Shown: in pieces, positions 1 through 5,223 of the stretch
Layout: each line of letters opens with the position of its first letter
Numbering within the stretch: the stretch's first letter is position 1
Source: a virus
IMG/VR virus record: IMGVR_UViG_3300045940_000214
Location: 1 to 21,917 of that record
Length of the DNA stretch: 21,917 nt
Direction: 5' to 3' (one strand)
Notes under the pieces: model-generated
The model's database searches: none
What the model was told of the DNA's origin: nothing
Seen by the model: the letters and a program-made list of their open reading frames with translations, nothing else
Program-made: the position numbers and the translations under genes

Positions 1-521
1 GGCCCACTTGGACCACGTCGAGTCTGGGCAGCCACGAAGCAGGCCTGCTCGTCGCCGAACAGCCGGACGAACTTGAACGTCGTGGCGTCGCGTACCTCAC
101 CCGCCGCGTTGGTGTACTTGCGCCCCGACGGCACCAGCTGGGCCTCGACGTACTGGTTGTGGAGCTGCTTGGCGTTCAGGCCCAGCGCCCTGATCGACGG
201 GTTGACGAGCTGCGTCCACTCCCGGCTCTCGGCGATCAGGTCGCGCTCGGTCGTCTCGCGGCCCGGCACCACCGGGATCACCGCCAACTGGACGGCGGTG
301 TAGCAGTTGTCGCCGTGCAGCGCCGGGTCGTAGGGCACCTTGCCGGCCCCTTTCACCAGCGCGCAGGTCCAGACCTCGATCTGTGCCTGCCCGAACACGG
401 TGAAGGTGGGGTCCCAGGTCGCCGTGTCGGCCCGCGCCCAGGGATCGTCCGGTGTCGGTAGCTGCGTTTTTTGCGCGTGTGCCGTCTGTGCGGTCTGTGC
501 GGTCTGTGCGGTCTCTACCAC
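1..521 (-). CDS. Conserved phage early protein, unknown function (C-terminus beyond window)
   Basis: An open frame of 173 codons runs off the left edge. The GTG start at 521 is chosen because AAGGAGG (complement of 531-537) lies 9 nt upstream. The N-terminus is a short Thr-Ala-Gln repeat (residues about 4-15) coded by a 9-bp tandem repeat. The rest is a compact domain with a WDPTFTVFGQAQIEVW stretch near residue 36 and an ATTFKFVRLF stretch near residue 153. From memory, this pattern (a WDPTF/VxVW start and a TTFKFxxL(Y/F) end) occurs in a conserved phage family of unknown function, usually in early regions. It overlaps the upstream 64-aa membrane gene by 7 nt, so it is probably translationally coupled in the Cro-side early operon. 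A DNA-metabolism role would fit its position but is not shown. Confidence 0.75.
   Translation of the reverse strand, partial: MVETAQTAQTAQTAHAQKTQLPTPDDPWARADTATWDPTFTVFGQAQIEVWTCALVKGAGKVPYDPALHGDNCYTAVQLAVIPVVPGRETTERDLIAESREWTQLVNPSIRALGLNAKQLHNQYVEAQLVPSGRKYTNAAGEVRDATTFKFVRLFGDEQACFVAAQTRRGPSG
484..510. repeat. 9-bp tandem repeat, three perfect copies
   Basis: The unit GTCTGTGCG is present three times in tandem, with a degenerate fourth copy (GTCTCTACC) following. It lies inside the start of the leftmost minus-strand gene and encodes a Thr-Ala-Gln tripeptide repeat. The 9-bp period keeps the frame, so copy-number change would only alter the length of the N-terminal tail. Confidence 0.8.
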
Positions 522-709
522 GGTCGTGGGCCTCCTTGTGTTTGGTTGTGCCGGCGCACCTGCCCGCGCCTGCGCCGGTAGGCCTCTGCCTGGCTTGCCA
601 GCTCCCGCGCGTCCGGGTCGTAGATGCCCACCAGCGCCAGCAGGAGCGCCAGGATCAGAAAAGTCGCGGAGACGAAGCCGATGCCGAACGCGAGCCAAAA
701 CCCGTCCAT
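515..709 (-). CDS. Small single-pass membrane protein (64 aa)
   Basis: One strong hydrophobic segment (residues about 4-29, starting FWLAFGIGFVSATF) is followed by a hydrophilic tail with an Arg run near residue 46. This predicts one membrane helix with a basic, probably cytoplasmic, C-terminus. The ATG start overlaps the stop of the upstream HTH gene by one base (TGATG on the minus strand) and there is no good ribosome site, so coupled translation is likely. The end overlaps the next gene by 7 nt. Its place in a Cro-side early operon suggests an accessory or host-interaction role, such as superinfection control, but nothing in the sequence proves it. I do not recognise the family. Confidence 0.65.
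   Translation of the reverse strand: MDGFWLAFGIGFVSATFLILALLLALVGIYDPDARELASQAEAYRRRRGQVRRHNQTQGGPRPW
531..537 (-). promoter_or_regulatory. Strong ribosome binding site fixing a GTG start at 521
   Basis: The minus strand reads AAGGAGG here, then 9 nt, then GTG. This decides the start of the leftmost gene, which would otherwise be ambiguous. The site lies inside the upstream membrane-protein gene. Confidence 0.75.
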
Positions 710-1119
710 CAGGCGCTTGCCCGGGCCCGCAGGCGGGGCAACGGCCCTTCGGTGAGATGTCCGCCGGCACGGTCACCCGCCTGATGTGCCAGTCGCTCGA
801 CGCACCGCGCCGCGACCCGCGCCAGCTCGCCGGCCGCGAGCTCGTCGACGAGGGCCACCGCCCGTTCTACGGCCGGCGGGATGGGCGCGTCGTGCGGCAG
901 CAGCCGCTCCACGGCTGCCCGGTTGAGCACCACCCGCCCGCGCACCTTGCGCCCCGCCAGCGTGCCCTCCCGCCAGTGGCGCCGGACTGTCTCCGGCGAG
1001 AGTGAGAGCAGCGCCGCTGCCTCGTTCGGGGAGACGGTCGGCCCGGTCGGCCCGGTCGACGCCGGCGAGACGGGTGGCGCGTCAGGCCTCCCGGCCGCGC
1101 TCGGTAGAATCACGGTCAC
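709..1119 (-). CDS. MerR/excisionase-type helix-turn-helix DNA-binding protein
   Basis: Residues about 28-74 form a MerR-like winged HTH of the excisionase/HTH_17 type: a VSPNEAAALLSLSPETV helix-turn-helix, an HWREG wing start, and a GRVVLNRAAVERLL end. A Pro/Gly/Thr-rich leader precedes it. The C-terminal half (75-136) is Ala/Arg-rich and probably helical, with no family I can name. The GTG start at 1119 overlaps the TGA of the upstream CxxC frame by 4 bases (GTGA), suggesting coupling; its 3' end overlaps the membrane gene by one base. In this operon it could be the excisionase acting with the plus-strand integrase, or an early transcription regulator. The fold call is firm; the role is inference. 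Confidence 0.75.
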   Translation of the reverse strand: MTVILPSAAGRPDAPPVSPASTGPTGPTVSPNEAAALLSLSPETVRRHWREGTLAGRKVRGRVVLNRAAVERLLPHDAPIPPAVERAVALVDELAAGELARVAARCVERLAHQAGDRAGGHLTEGPLPRLRARASA

Positions 1120-1301
1120 ACCTGCCTTTCGTGCGCGTGTCGTGCACGTGCGACGCGCCCCGCCGGGTTTCCAGGCCCAGGCCGCGGGGCGCGTCGTCGT
1201 TTTCTAGGCTTGCCCGGCCTGCCGGCCAACGCCGCGCAGTCCTCCCCGAGGCGCTGCCCGTTCGGGTAGCAGTTCCGGCACTTGAGTAGCACGCCGGGCA
1301 A
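1116..1301 (-). CDS. Small CxxC zinc-ribbon-like protein overlapping the cro-like gene
   Basis: In the +1 frame relative to the Cro-like gene, an ORF of about 61 codons starts at TTG 1301 (or GTG 1292). It contains CRNC, then a third Cys in GEDC, then a very basic tail (RKPRKRRR type). Three cysteines with this spacing suggest a small zinc-binding module of the kind common in phage early genes. A GAGGTGG stretch lies about 12 nt before the TTG. The stop overlaps the GTG of the next gene as GTGA, the usual sign of coupled neighbouring genes. The awkward point is an overlap of about 98 nt with the 3' part of the Cro-like ORF, so either that ORF's tail is not the real product, or both frames are used, or a frameshift joins them. 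Confidence 0.42.
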   Translation of the reverse strand: MPGVLLKCRNCYPNGQRLGEDCAALAGRPGKPRKRRRAPRPGPGNPAGRVARARHAHERQV

Positions 1302-1503
1302 CGAGAGACGCCGCCACCTCGCGCAAGTCGCCGAAGTTCGCCATGACACCGCCCAGCGAATGGAGGCCCAACCCCCGCCGGTAAAGGCGGATGTGGCCCC
1401 ACTGCGCGCGGCCCACACACAGCAGCTTCGCCATCTCGGCATCGCTCAAATTGCGCGCTCTTTGGATGGCGATCAGCGCCTCCACCAACTGGCGTTCGTC
1501 CAT
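1204..1503 (-). CDS. Cro-like XRE-family repressor (99 aa)
   Basis: Residues about 5-45 look like an XRE helix-turn-helix: helix 2 in LSDAEMAKLLCV and recognition helix around RAQWGHIRLYRRG. It is transcribed divergently from the S24 repressor across an 86-nt control region, the classical cro position at the head of an early lytic operon. The ATG at 1503 has no Shine-Dalgarno sequence, but a good promoter places the transcript start within a few bases of it, so a leaderless message is likely. The last 30 or so residues (after GDLREVAAS) are Arg/Gly/Ala-rich and overlap the CxxC frame; they may not be conserved. Expected role: bind the same operators as the repressor and commit to lytic growth. 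Confidence 0.72.
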   Translation of the reverse strand: MDERQLVEALIAIQRARNLSDAEMAKLLCVGRAQWGHIRLYRRGLGLHSLGGVMANFGDLREVAASLVARRATQVPELLPERAAPRGGLRGVGRQAGQA

Positions 1504-1505
1504 CG

Positions 1506-1519
1506 GCTACCAAAGTAGC
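1506..1519. promoter_or_regulatory. Operator O1 (14-bp inverted repeat)
   Basis: GCTACCAAAGTAGC: perfect 5-bp arms GCTAC/GTAGC around CAAA. It covers the -10 element of the minus-strand promoter and ends 2 bp before the Cro-like start codon, so an occupied site should block that promoter. It has the same arms as O2. Confidence 0.8.
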
Positions 1520-1540
1520 ACCACCGCCCATTCTTGTCAA
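1512..1540 (-). promoter_or_regulatory. Early lytic promoter (P_R-like) for the cro-side operon
   Basis: On the minus strand there is a perfect -35 TTGACA (complement of 1535-1540), a 17-bp spacer, and TACTTT as -10 (complement of 1512-1517). The ATG at 1503 follows the -10 by 8 bp, so the transcript would begin at or within a few bases of the start codon. O1 overlaps the -10 element. Confidence 0.72.
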
Positions 1541-1559
1541 CCACATTTCGACCGTTCTT

Positions 1560-1573
1560 GCTACCACAGTAGC
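1560..1573. promoter_or_regulatory. Operator O2 (14-bp inverted repeat)
   Basis: GCTACCACAGTAGC: the same GCTAC/GTAGC arms as O1, differing only at one base of the central spacer. Its centre is 54 bp from that of O1, close to five helical turns. It sits just upstream of the -10-like TATGCT of the repressor gene, so it could mediate autoregulation. Confidence 0.8.
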
Positions 1574-1574
1574 G

Positions 1575-1580
1575 TATGCT
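1575..1580 (+). promoter_or_regulatory. Probable -10 element of the repressor promoter
   Basis: TATGCT lies 9 bp before the GTG at 1590, so the message would be leaderless or nearly so; no Shine-Dalgarno precedes the repressor start. I see no good -35 at 16-18 bp spacing, so the promoter may be weak or need activation, as maintenance promoters of phage repressors often do. Confidence 0.45.
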
Positions 1581-1589
1581 AGCGCCACC

Positions 1590-2261
1590 GTGGGCATGCG
1601 GGAGGTGGGCGCCTTCGTGCGCCAGCAGCGCGACCAGCGCGGCTTTAGCCAGGCCGACCTTGCAGAGGCGGTCGGGATCGCCCGCTCGTACGTGTCGAAG
1701 ATCGAGCGCGGCGACGTGGACGGGCTCGGCCACGACGTGGTGCGTAACCTCGCCGGTGCGCTCGGCGTGCCCCAGGAGCACCTCGAGGCGTTGCTGTACG
1801 ACCGTGATCCGGCACGCCCGATCACGCCCGAGCCGGTGCTCCCGTTTGCGGTCGGCGTCGTGGCCCAAGCCAACGCGGGGAGGGCAGGGGGAGGGTACGT
1901 GGAGGACTTCGTGTACCTGCCGCCGTCCGAAGCCCGCGGGCGCTTCCTGCAGGTGGTGCGCGTCACCGGGGACTGCATGGAGCCGGAGCTTTCGCCCGGC
2001 GATCACGTGCTCATCGACCGCCGGGCGGTGCCCCAGGACGGGCAGATCGTGGTGTTCACCCTCGACGGCGGCGACGTCCTGATCAAGCGCTTCCACCGCG
2101 GCAACGGCTACCTGCTGCTGTGGTCGAACGGCGGCGATCACCTGCGACTCGCACCCGAGTCGGTGCAGATCGAGGGCGTGGTGCTGCGCATCATGAAAGT
2201 GCCCGAGCGGCGGGCCATGCCCGCTGTCCCCGCGGTCCCGGCTGGCTCGTTGGCCTCATGA
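1590..2261 (+). CDS. CI/LexA-type phage repressor: XRE HTH plus S24 peptidase domain with Cys nucleophile position
   Basis: Residues about 5-62 are an XRE helix-turn-helix (FSQADLAEAVGI, then recognition helix RSYVSKIERG). Residues about 105-203 are an S24 LexA/UmuD-like dimerisation and self-cleavage domain. The usual GDSMEP box reads GDCMEP, so Cys129 occupies the catalytic Ser place; the general-base Lys is present at 166 (VLIKRFHR). Two Ala-Gly bonds, 96-97 and 99-100, lie in the linker as candidate self-cleavage sites. Start is GTG 1590 or ATG 1596, both close to the predicted transcript start. It faces the Cro-like gene across twin operators and is followed 25 bp later by the integrase, so the two form a lysogeny operon. 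Known family role: silence lytic promoters, with RecA-stimulated inactivation on DNA damage. Whether this Cys variant cleaves is unproven. Confidence 0.9.
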   Translation: MGMREVGAFVRQQRDQRGFSQADLAEAVGIARSYVSKIERGDVDGLGHDVVRNLAGALGVPQEHLEALLYDRDPARPITPEPVLPFAVGVVAQANAGRAGGGYVEDFVYLPPSEARGRFLQVVRVTGDCMEPELSPGDHVLIDRRAVPQDGQIVVFTLDGGDVLIKRFHRGNGYLLLWSNGGDHLRLAPESVQIEGVVLRIMKVPERRAMPAVPAVPAGSLAS

Positions 2262-2286
2262 CCGCCGCCACACGGGTGGGCTAGCC

Positions 2287-3447
2287 GTGTCCACCGTGCC
2301 AGGCCGGCACAAGCGGGGACAGGGCGACGGTTCGTACGACCGGCTTCCCAACGGCACCTGGCGCGGGCGCGTGACCCTCGACGGCGCGCGGCGCGCGGTC
2401 TACGGCCCGACGCGGGCCAACGTCGTCGCCCAGGCCGACGCGCTGCGCCGCCGCCACCGCGAGGGGCGGCTGCCCGCGTGCGTACCGGCCCACACCACCC
2501 TGGCCGGCGCGCTCGAACGGTTGCTCGAGGCGAAGGTAGCCGGGGGGCTCACCGGCCGACACCTGGACACGCACCGGCGCAACACCGCGACGCACCTGGC
2601 GCCCCTACACGCCGTGCGGGTCGAGCAGCTGGCCGCCGCCGACGTGCGCGGGCTGCTGGCGGCGCTGCTCGCGACGCGCGCCCCTGCCACGGTGCGCCAC
2701 GTGCGCTCGACGCTGCGCCAGGCGATGGCCCTGGCGGTCGTGGACGGGCTGGCGGTGCGCAACGTGGTCGACGACGTCCCCGCTCCCCGGCTGCCGCGCC
2801 GGCCGCCGCGGGCGCTGCAAGACGCCGAGCTGGCGCGGTTCTGGCGCGCGGCCCGGAAGCACCGGCTGTACGCCCTGTGGCTGCTGGCGGCCCGCACCGG
2901 CCTGCGCCAGGGCGAGCAGCGGGCGCTGCGCTGGACGGACATCGACAAACGCGCCGGCACCCTGACCGTCCAGCACACCATGCCGTGGCCGGGCACGCCC
3001 GACGGCGAGAAGGCGGCTAAGTCACTCGCCGGCGACCGCACGTTCGGGCTGACGCCGGGCATCCTCGCCGCGCTGGCCGCGCACCACGACCGGCAGGACG
3101 AGGAGCGCGCGCACGCCGGCACGCGCTGGCGCGAATCCGGTCTGGTGTTCACCACCGTGTGGGGCCGGGTGCTGCGGAACAACGCCATCTGGCGGGCGTT
3201 CCAGGAAGTCAAGTGCGCCGCGGCCCTCGCCGACCGGGTCCGGCCCCACGACCTGCGCCACACCGCCGCGTCGCACCTGCTGGCGGCTGGCGTCTCGCCC
3301 GCGGAGGTGGCCCAAATCCTGGGCCACGCCAGCGTGGCCGTGACCACGTCGATCTACGCCGGCTGGATTCGGCGCGGGGGCAGCGCCGCGCTGCAGGCCG
3401 TCGAGGACCGGGACCAAGGTTGGTCAACGAGTGACCAACCGGAGTGA
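2287..3447 (+). CDS. int: Phage tyrosine recombinase (integrase)
   Basis: A full-length 386-aa integrase. Residues about 14-60 resemble the arm-binding AP2-like domain (GSYDRLPNGTWRGRV), 65-155 the SAM-like core-binding domain, and 175-375 the catalytic domain. Visible catalytic residues are Arg207 (TGLRQGE), probably Lys245 in the hairpin (KAAKSLAGD), His321 and Arg324 (PHDLRHTAASH), His347 (LGHASV) and Tyr357 (SIYAGW). The set looks complete, so the enzyme should be active. GTG 2287 is the farthest start; an in-frame GTG at 2296 is possible. It follows the repressor on the same strand. The last 30 bases carry a perfect 9-bp inverted repeat of TGACCAACC that recurs downstream near the presumed attP. 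It converges with the late operon. Confidence 0.95.
   Translation: MSTVPGRHKRGQGDGSYDRLPNGTWRGRVTLDGARRAVYGPTRANVVAQADALRRRHREGRLPACVPAHTTLAGALERLLEAKVAGGLTGRHLDTHRRNTATHLAPLHAVRVEQLAAADVRGLLAALLATRAPATVRHVRSTLRQAMALAVVDGLAVRNVVDDVPAPRLPRRPPRALQDAELARFWRAARKHRLYALWLLAARTGLRQGEQRALRWTDIDKRAGTLTVQHTMPWPGTPDGEKAAKSLAGDRTFGLTPGILAALAAHHDRQDEERAHAGTRWRESGLVFTTVWGRVLRNNAIWRAFQEVKCAAALADRVRPHDLRHTAASHLLAAGVSPAEVAQILGHASVAVTTSIYAGWIRRGGSAALQAVEDRDQGWSTSDQPE
3418..3440. repeat. Perfect inverted repeat, 9-bp arms, at the 3' end of int
   Basis: GGTTGGTCA (3418-3426) and TGACCAACC (3432-3440) are separated by ACGAG. The arms recur as direct copies at 3650-3658 and 3661-3669. They may be arm-type integrase sites. 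A terminator hairpin is less likely because no T-run follows and the repeat lies inside the coding end. Confidence 0.75.
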
Positions 3448-3451
3448 CGCG

Positions 3452-3505
3452 GTGCCGTGCGCGCTGTGCGCCGCGTGCGCCGTGGGCGCGTTCTACCAGG
3501 AGTAG
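3452..3505 (+). CDS. Possible 17-aa cysteine-rich peptide after int (uncertain)
   Basis: GTG at 3452 is preceded by GGAG (3441-3444) with a 7-nt gap; the GGAG overlaps the stop region of int. The peptide carries three cysteines as CxxCxxC (positions 3, 6 and 9) and stops at TAG 3503-3505. Tiny CxxC-bearing ORFs arise easily in GC-rich DNA rich in TGC/GCG, so chance is the leading alternative. Confidence 0.18.
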   Translation: MPCALCAACAVGAFYQE

Positions 3506-3649
3506 CCCGTGCACGGTCGGCAGGCTCGTTGGCGGGGCAAGTCGCTTACGGGCCTGCTTGGCTTGGACACGCGCGCAGCCGGTTCCGCCCATTGCCTCCC
3601 TGGCTGGATCGCAGCACGCACGCGGTAGGGCACACCCGCGTGGGCGTAG

Positions 3650-3669
3650 TGACCAACCGCTGACCAACC
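3650..3669 (+). repeat. Two direct TGACCAACC boxes (putative integrase arm sites)
   Basis: TGACCAACC occurs at 3650-3658 and again at 3661-3669, spaced 11 bp start to start, about one helical turn. With the inverted pair at the end of int they make four copies flanking the presumed attP, the layout expected for arm-binding sites of a tyrosine integrase. Confidence 0.55.
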
Positions 3670-3696
3670 GGGTCATCCGTCCAGGCGCACCGTGCC

Positions 3697-3753
3697 TCAG
3701 CCGAACAGCAGCGCCGCCGCCGTCACGAACGCCAGGCACAACCAGGCGATCAC
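3697..3753 (-). CDS. Tiny 18-aa hydrophobic membrane peptide
   Basis: A GTG overlaps the TGA of the preceding holin-like gene as GTGA, the coupling arrangement used several times in this operon. It encodes an 18-residue, almost wholly hydrophobic peptide (begins with Ile-Ala-Trp-Leu, ends Leu-Leu-Phe-Gly), long enough to be one short membrane helix. It is the last reading frame of the late operon. It could be an auxiliary lysis peptide, or simply the far end of a late transcript that happens to be open. It is too short for homology; the overlap and composition are the only support. Confidence 0.3.
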   Translation of the reverse strand: MIAWLCLAFVTAAALLFG

Positions 3754-3953
3754 GGCGCCCGCCTCCACTGGTCGGCGGCGTGGTTCTGCTGCCGGTCGGC
3801 CAGGTGCGCCAGGGTGTCGATGAGCTTGGCGTTTTCGTCGCGGAGCGCCCGCATGTTGGCGCGGCATTCTCGCACGTGGAGCACCCAGCCGGTCAGGGCG
3901 ATGGCGAGCGCTGCCGCCGTGCCGGTGAGATTGGCGAGCTGCTCGCCGGTCAT
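3750..3953 (-). CDS. Holin-like small membrane protein with coiled-coil tail (67 aa)
   Basis: Residues about 11-27 are one membrane helix (GTAAALAIALTGWVL). The rest is charged and heptad-like (NMRALRDENAKLIDTLAHL), a probable coiled coil. One helix plus a charged coiled coil at the end of the tail operon is typical of small phage holins or holin-like lysis proteins. The ATG at 3953 follows the stop of the tail appendage gene by 5 nt and has AGGTG just upstream. No endolysin lies beside it in this window, which is unusual if it is the holin. A tail-associated or superinfection membrane protein is the alternative. Confidence 0.55.
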   Translation of the reverse strand: MTGEQLANLTGTAAALAIALTGWVLHVRECRANMRALRDENAKLIDTLAHLADRQQNHAADQWRRAP

Positions 3954-3958
3954 GGCAC

Positions 3959-4987
3959 CTAGGCAATCTGCCGGACGCCAAACTGGCTGGCATTGAGGTC
4001 GGCGATGGTCCACGCCGCGGCGGTATCCGGATTGGTATCCCAGCGTTCGCTGGCCATGCCGTAGGCGACGCCGAGGCCCTGCGTCGCGCCGACGTGGTTG
4101 GTGCTTCCCGGCCGCGCAACGAGCGCGATACTCCCCGACCCGGCGGCGTCGTCGCGCGCCAGCGCCGTCGCCTGGACCGCCTGGATCGTGCCGCTGAGGG
4201 TGAGGAGGTCGGCGAAGGTATAGGTATCGGTATTGCCGGCCGCCGCCGACGAGACGTAATCGGTATCGCCGTTGGGCGGCGCGTCGTCGACGCACTGGTA
4301 GTTGCTGCCGGCCGACGGCGTCCATGCCGTACTGGCTCCGGCGCCGTTGGGCACGATCTGCTCGACCCGGCAGTCGCCCGCAAAGTCGTTGTTGACGCTG
4401 CCGGTCGCATCGAAGATGTAGATATCGTCGTAGTCGTCGTTCGCGCCCGTAACGGCGACGCCGAAGTGGCCGAGCCGGACGACGCCCGCGTACGCCCCGG
4501 CGCCGTTCCGCGTGTCGACGCCGGTCAGGTTGAGGATGGTCGTGCCGTTCACCCGTACGACGACGACGCCGGCGGTGTCGTCGATCGTGCATTTCACCTC
4601 GATATAGGCCCAGGTGTTCGGCATCGGCGACCACGGCGTCGAGCTGAGTCCGGTACTCGGCGTCCCGCGCCAGGCGAAGAGGACGCCGGTATCGGTAGTA
4701 AGGGAGATACCGCAGTGCTGCGTGCCGCCGTCGTGGAAGGAGAGCAGCATCAACGGCGCGTTGGGCAGCGCAGAGATACGGAACGCGAAGCCGACGATCC
4801 AGGTCGCGAGCGGATCGCGGGTGAGCTGCATGGTGCCATTGGTGCTGCCGGTCGCGCGTCGGATGCCGTTGCCGTAGCGGCCGAACGACGGATCGATCGA
4901 CAACCCGCCGCCGAGCGACGACCACTTGCCGGCGTAGTCCGCGATCGTTGTACTGCTCTCCCATCCCTCGATCAAGCGCGCGACCAT
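3959..4987 (-). CDS. Tail appendage/fibre protein with LamG (concanavalin-like) fold
   Basis: 342 residues, beta-rich. Residues about 1-210 look like a LamG/concanavalin A-like jelly roll: WIVGFAFRIS strands, a FAWRGTPS turn, the PNTWAYIEVKCTIDDTAGVVVVRVNG strand pair, and an NDDYDDIYIFD segment typical of such phage tail proteins. A second part (about 215-342) ends in alternating Ala, Thr and aromatic residues. ATG 4987 has AAGGA about 11 nt upstream. As the last large gene of the tail module, it is probably a host-recognition or glycan-binding tip component. It matches no named receptor-binding protein I recognise, so the ligand is unknown. Confidence 0.7.
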   Translation of the reverse strand: MVARLIEGWESSTTIADYAGKWSSLGGGLSIDPSFGRYGNGIRRATGSTNGTMQLTRDPLATWIVGFAFRISALPNAPLMLLSFHDGGTQHCGISLTTDTGVLFAWRGTPSTGLSSTPWSPMPNTWAYIEVKCTIDDTAGVVVVRVNGTTILNLTGVDTRNGAGAYAGVVRLGHFGVAVTGANDDYDDIYIFDATGSVNNDFAGDCRVEQIVPNGAGASTAWTPSAGSNYQCVDDAPPNGDTDYVSSAAAGNTDTYTFADLLTLSGTIQAVQATALARDDAAGSGSIALVARPGSTNHVGATQGLGVAYGMASERWDTNPDTAAAWTIADLNASQFGVRQIA

Positions 4988-5031
4988 CGTTGGCGTGTCC
5001 TTCTGCCGTCTCGACTATCTCGGCTATCGGG

Positions 5032-5217
5032 CTACTCTAACCAGATGATCCACGCGCGCCGGCCCGGTAGCGGGCCGATGACGAGGACGTCGACGACGAG
5101 CTGCGTCGTCCGGACCGCGGGCGCGGCGACCATCGCCTCGACGGCGAGCTGCGTCGTGCGGACCGCGCCGCTGGCGACGAGCACCTCGACCGTAACCTGC
5201 GTCGTCCGGACCGCCAT
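5032..5217 (-). CDS. Mini tail protein made of three tandem 16-aa VRTTQ repeats
   Basis: The 61-aa product is almost entirely three imperfect 16-residue repeats beginning VRTTQ (residues 3-18, 19-34, 35-50), each followed by an alternating hydrophobic strand such as VTVEVLV. It ends in a short tail PGRRAWIIWLE. Similar (R)(V/T)TQxxVEVLV strands occur as spacer or beta-stacking motifs in phage tail proteins; here they stand alone. ATG 5217 lies 6 nt after the stop of the tail appendage gene upstream. It may be a tip accessory that assembles as a beta-structure with its neighbours. The repeats are plain in the sequence; the function is inference. Confidence 0.65.
   Translation of the reverse strand: MAVRTTQVTVEVLVASGAVRTTQLAVEAMVAAPAVRTTQLVVDVLVIGPLPGRRAWIIWLE
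5068..5211 (-). repeat. Three tandem 48-bp coding repeats
   Basis: Units at 5164-5211, 5116-5163 and 5068-5115 each code a 16-residue VRTTQ-type repeat. They differ at the nucleotide level, so the duplication is not recent, or the protein sequence is under selection. Confidence 0.75.
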
Positions 5218-5223
5218 CGCCGG

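Larger units (their letters stand above)
3448..3696. other. Convergent intergenic region, probable attP
   Basis: 249 bp between the end of int and the end of the late operon, the usual place for attP. It holds two direct copies of TGACCAACC near its right side, a GCAGGC/GCCTGC inverted pair at 3520-3525 and 3552-3557, and a 6-bp pair ACGCGG/CCGCGT around 3627-3648. I see no tRNA-like segment and no convincing intrinsic terminator. The core crossover sequence cannot be identified without the attL/attR or attB sequence. Confidence 0.5.

Noticed and set aside
3448-3696. tRNA gene or tRNA-derived attachment site
   Set aside because: No acceptor/T-arm pattern (GGTTCNANNCC with pairing arms) found on either strand by eye.
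3750-4964. 404-codon minus-strand frame overlapping the LamG tail gene
   Set aside because: Arg-rich out-of-frame reading of the LamG gene; only its last 67 codons (from ATG 3953) look like a real gene.
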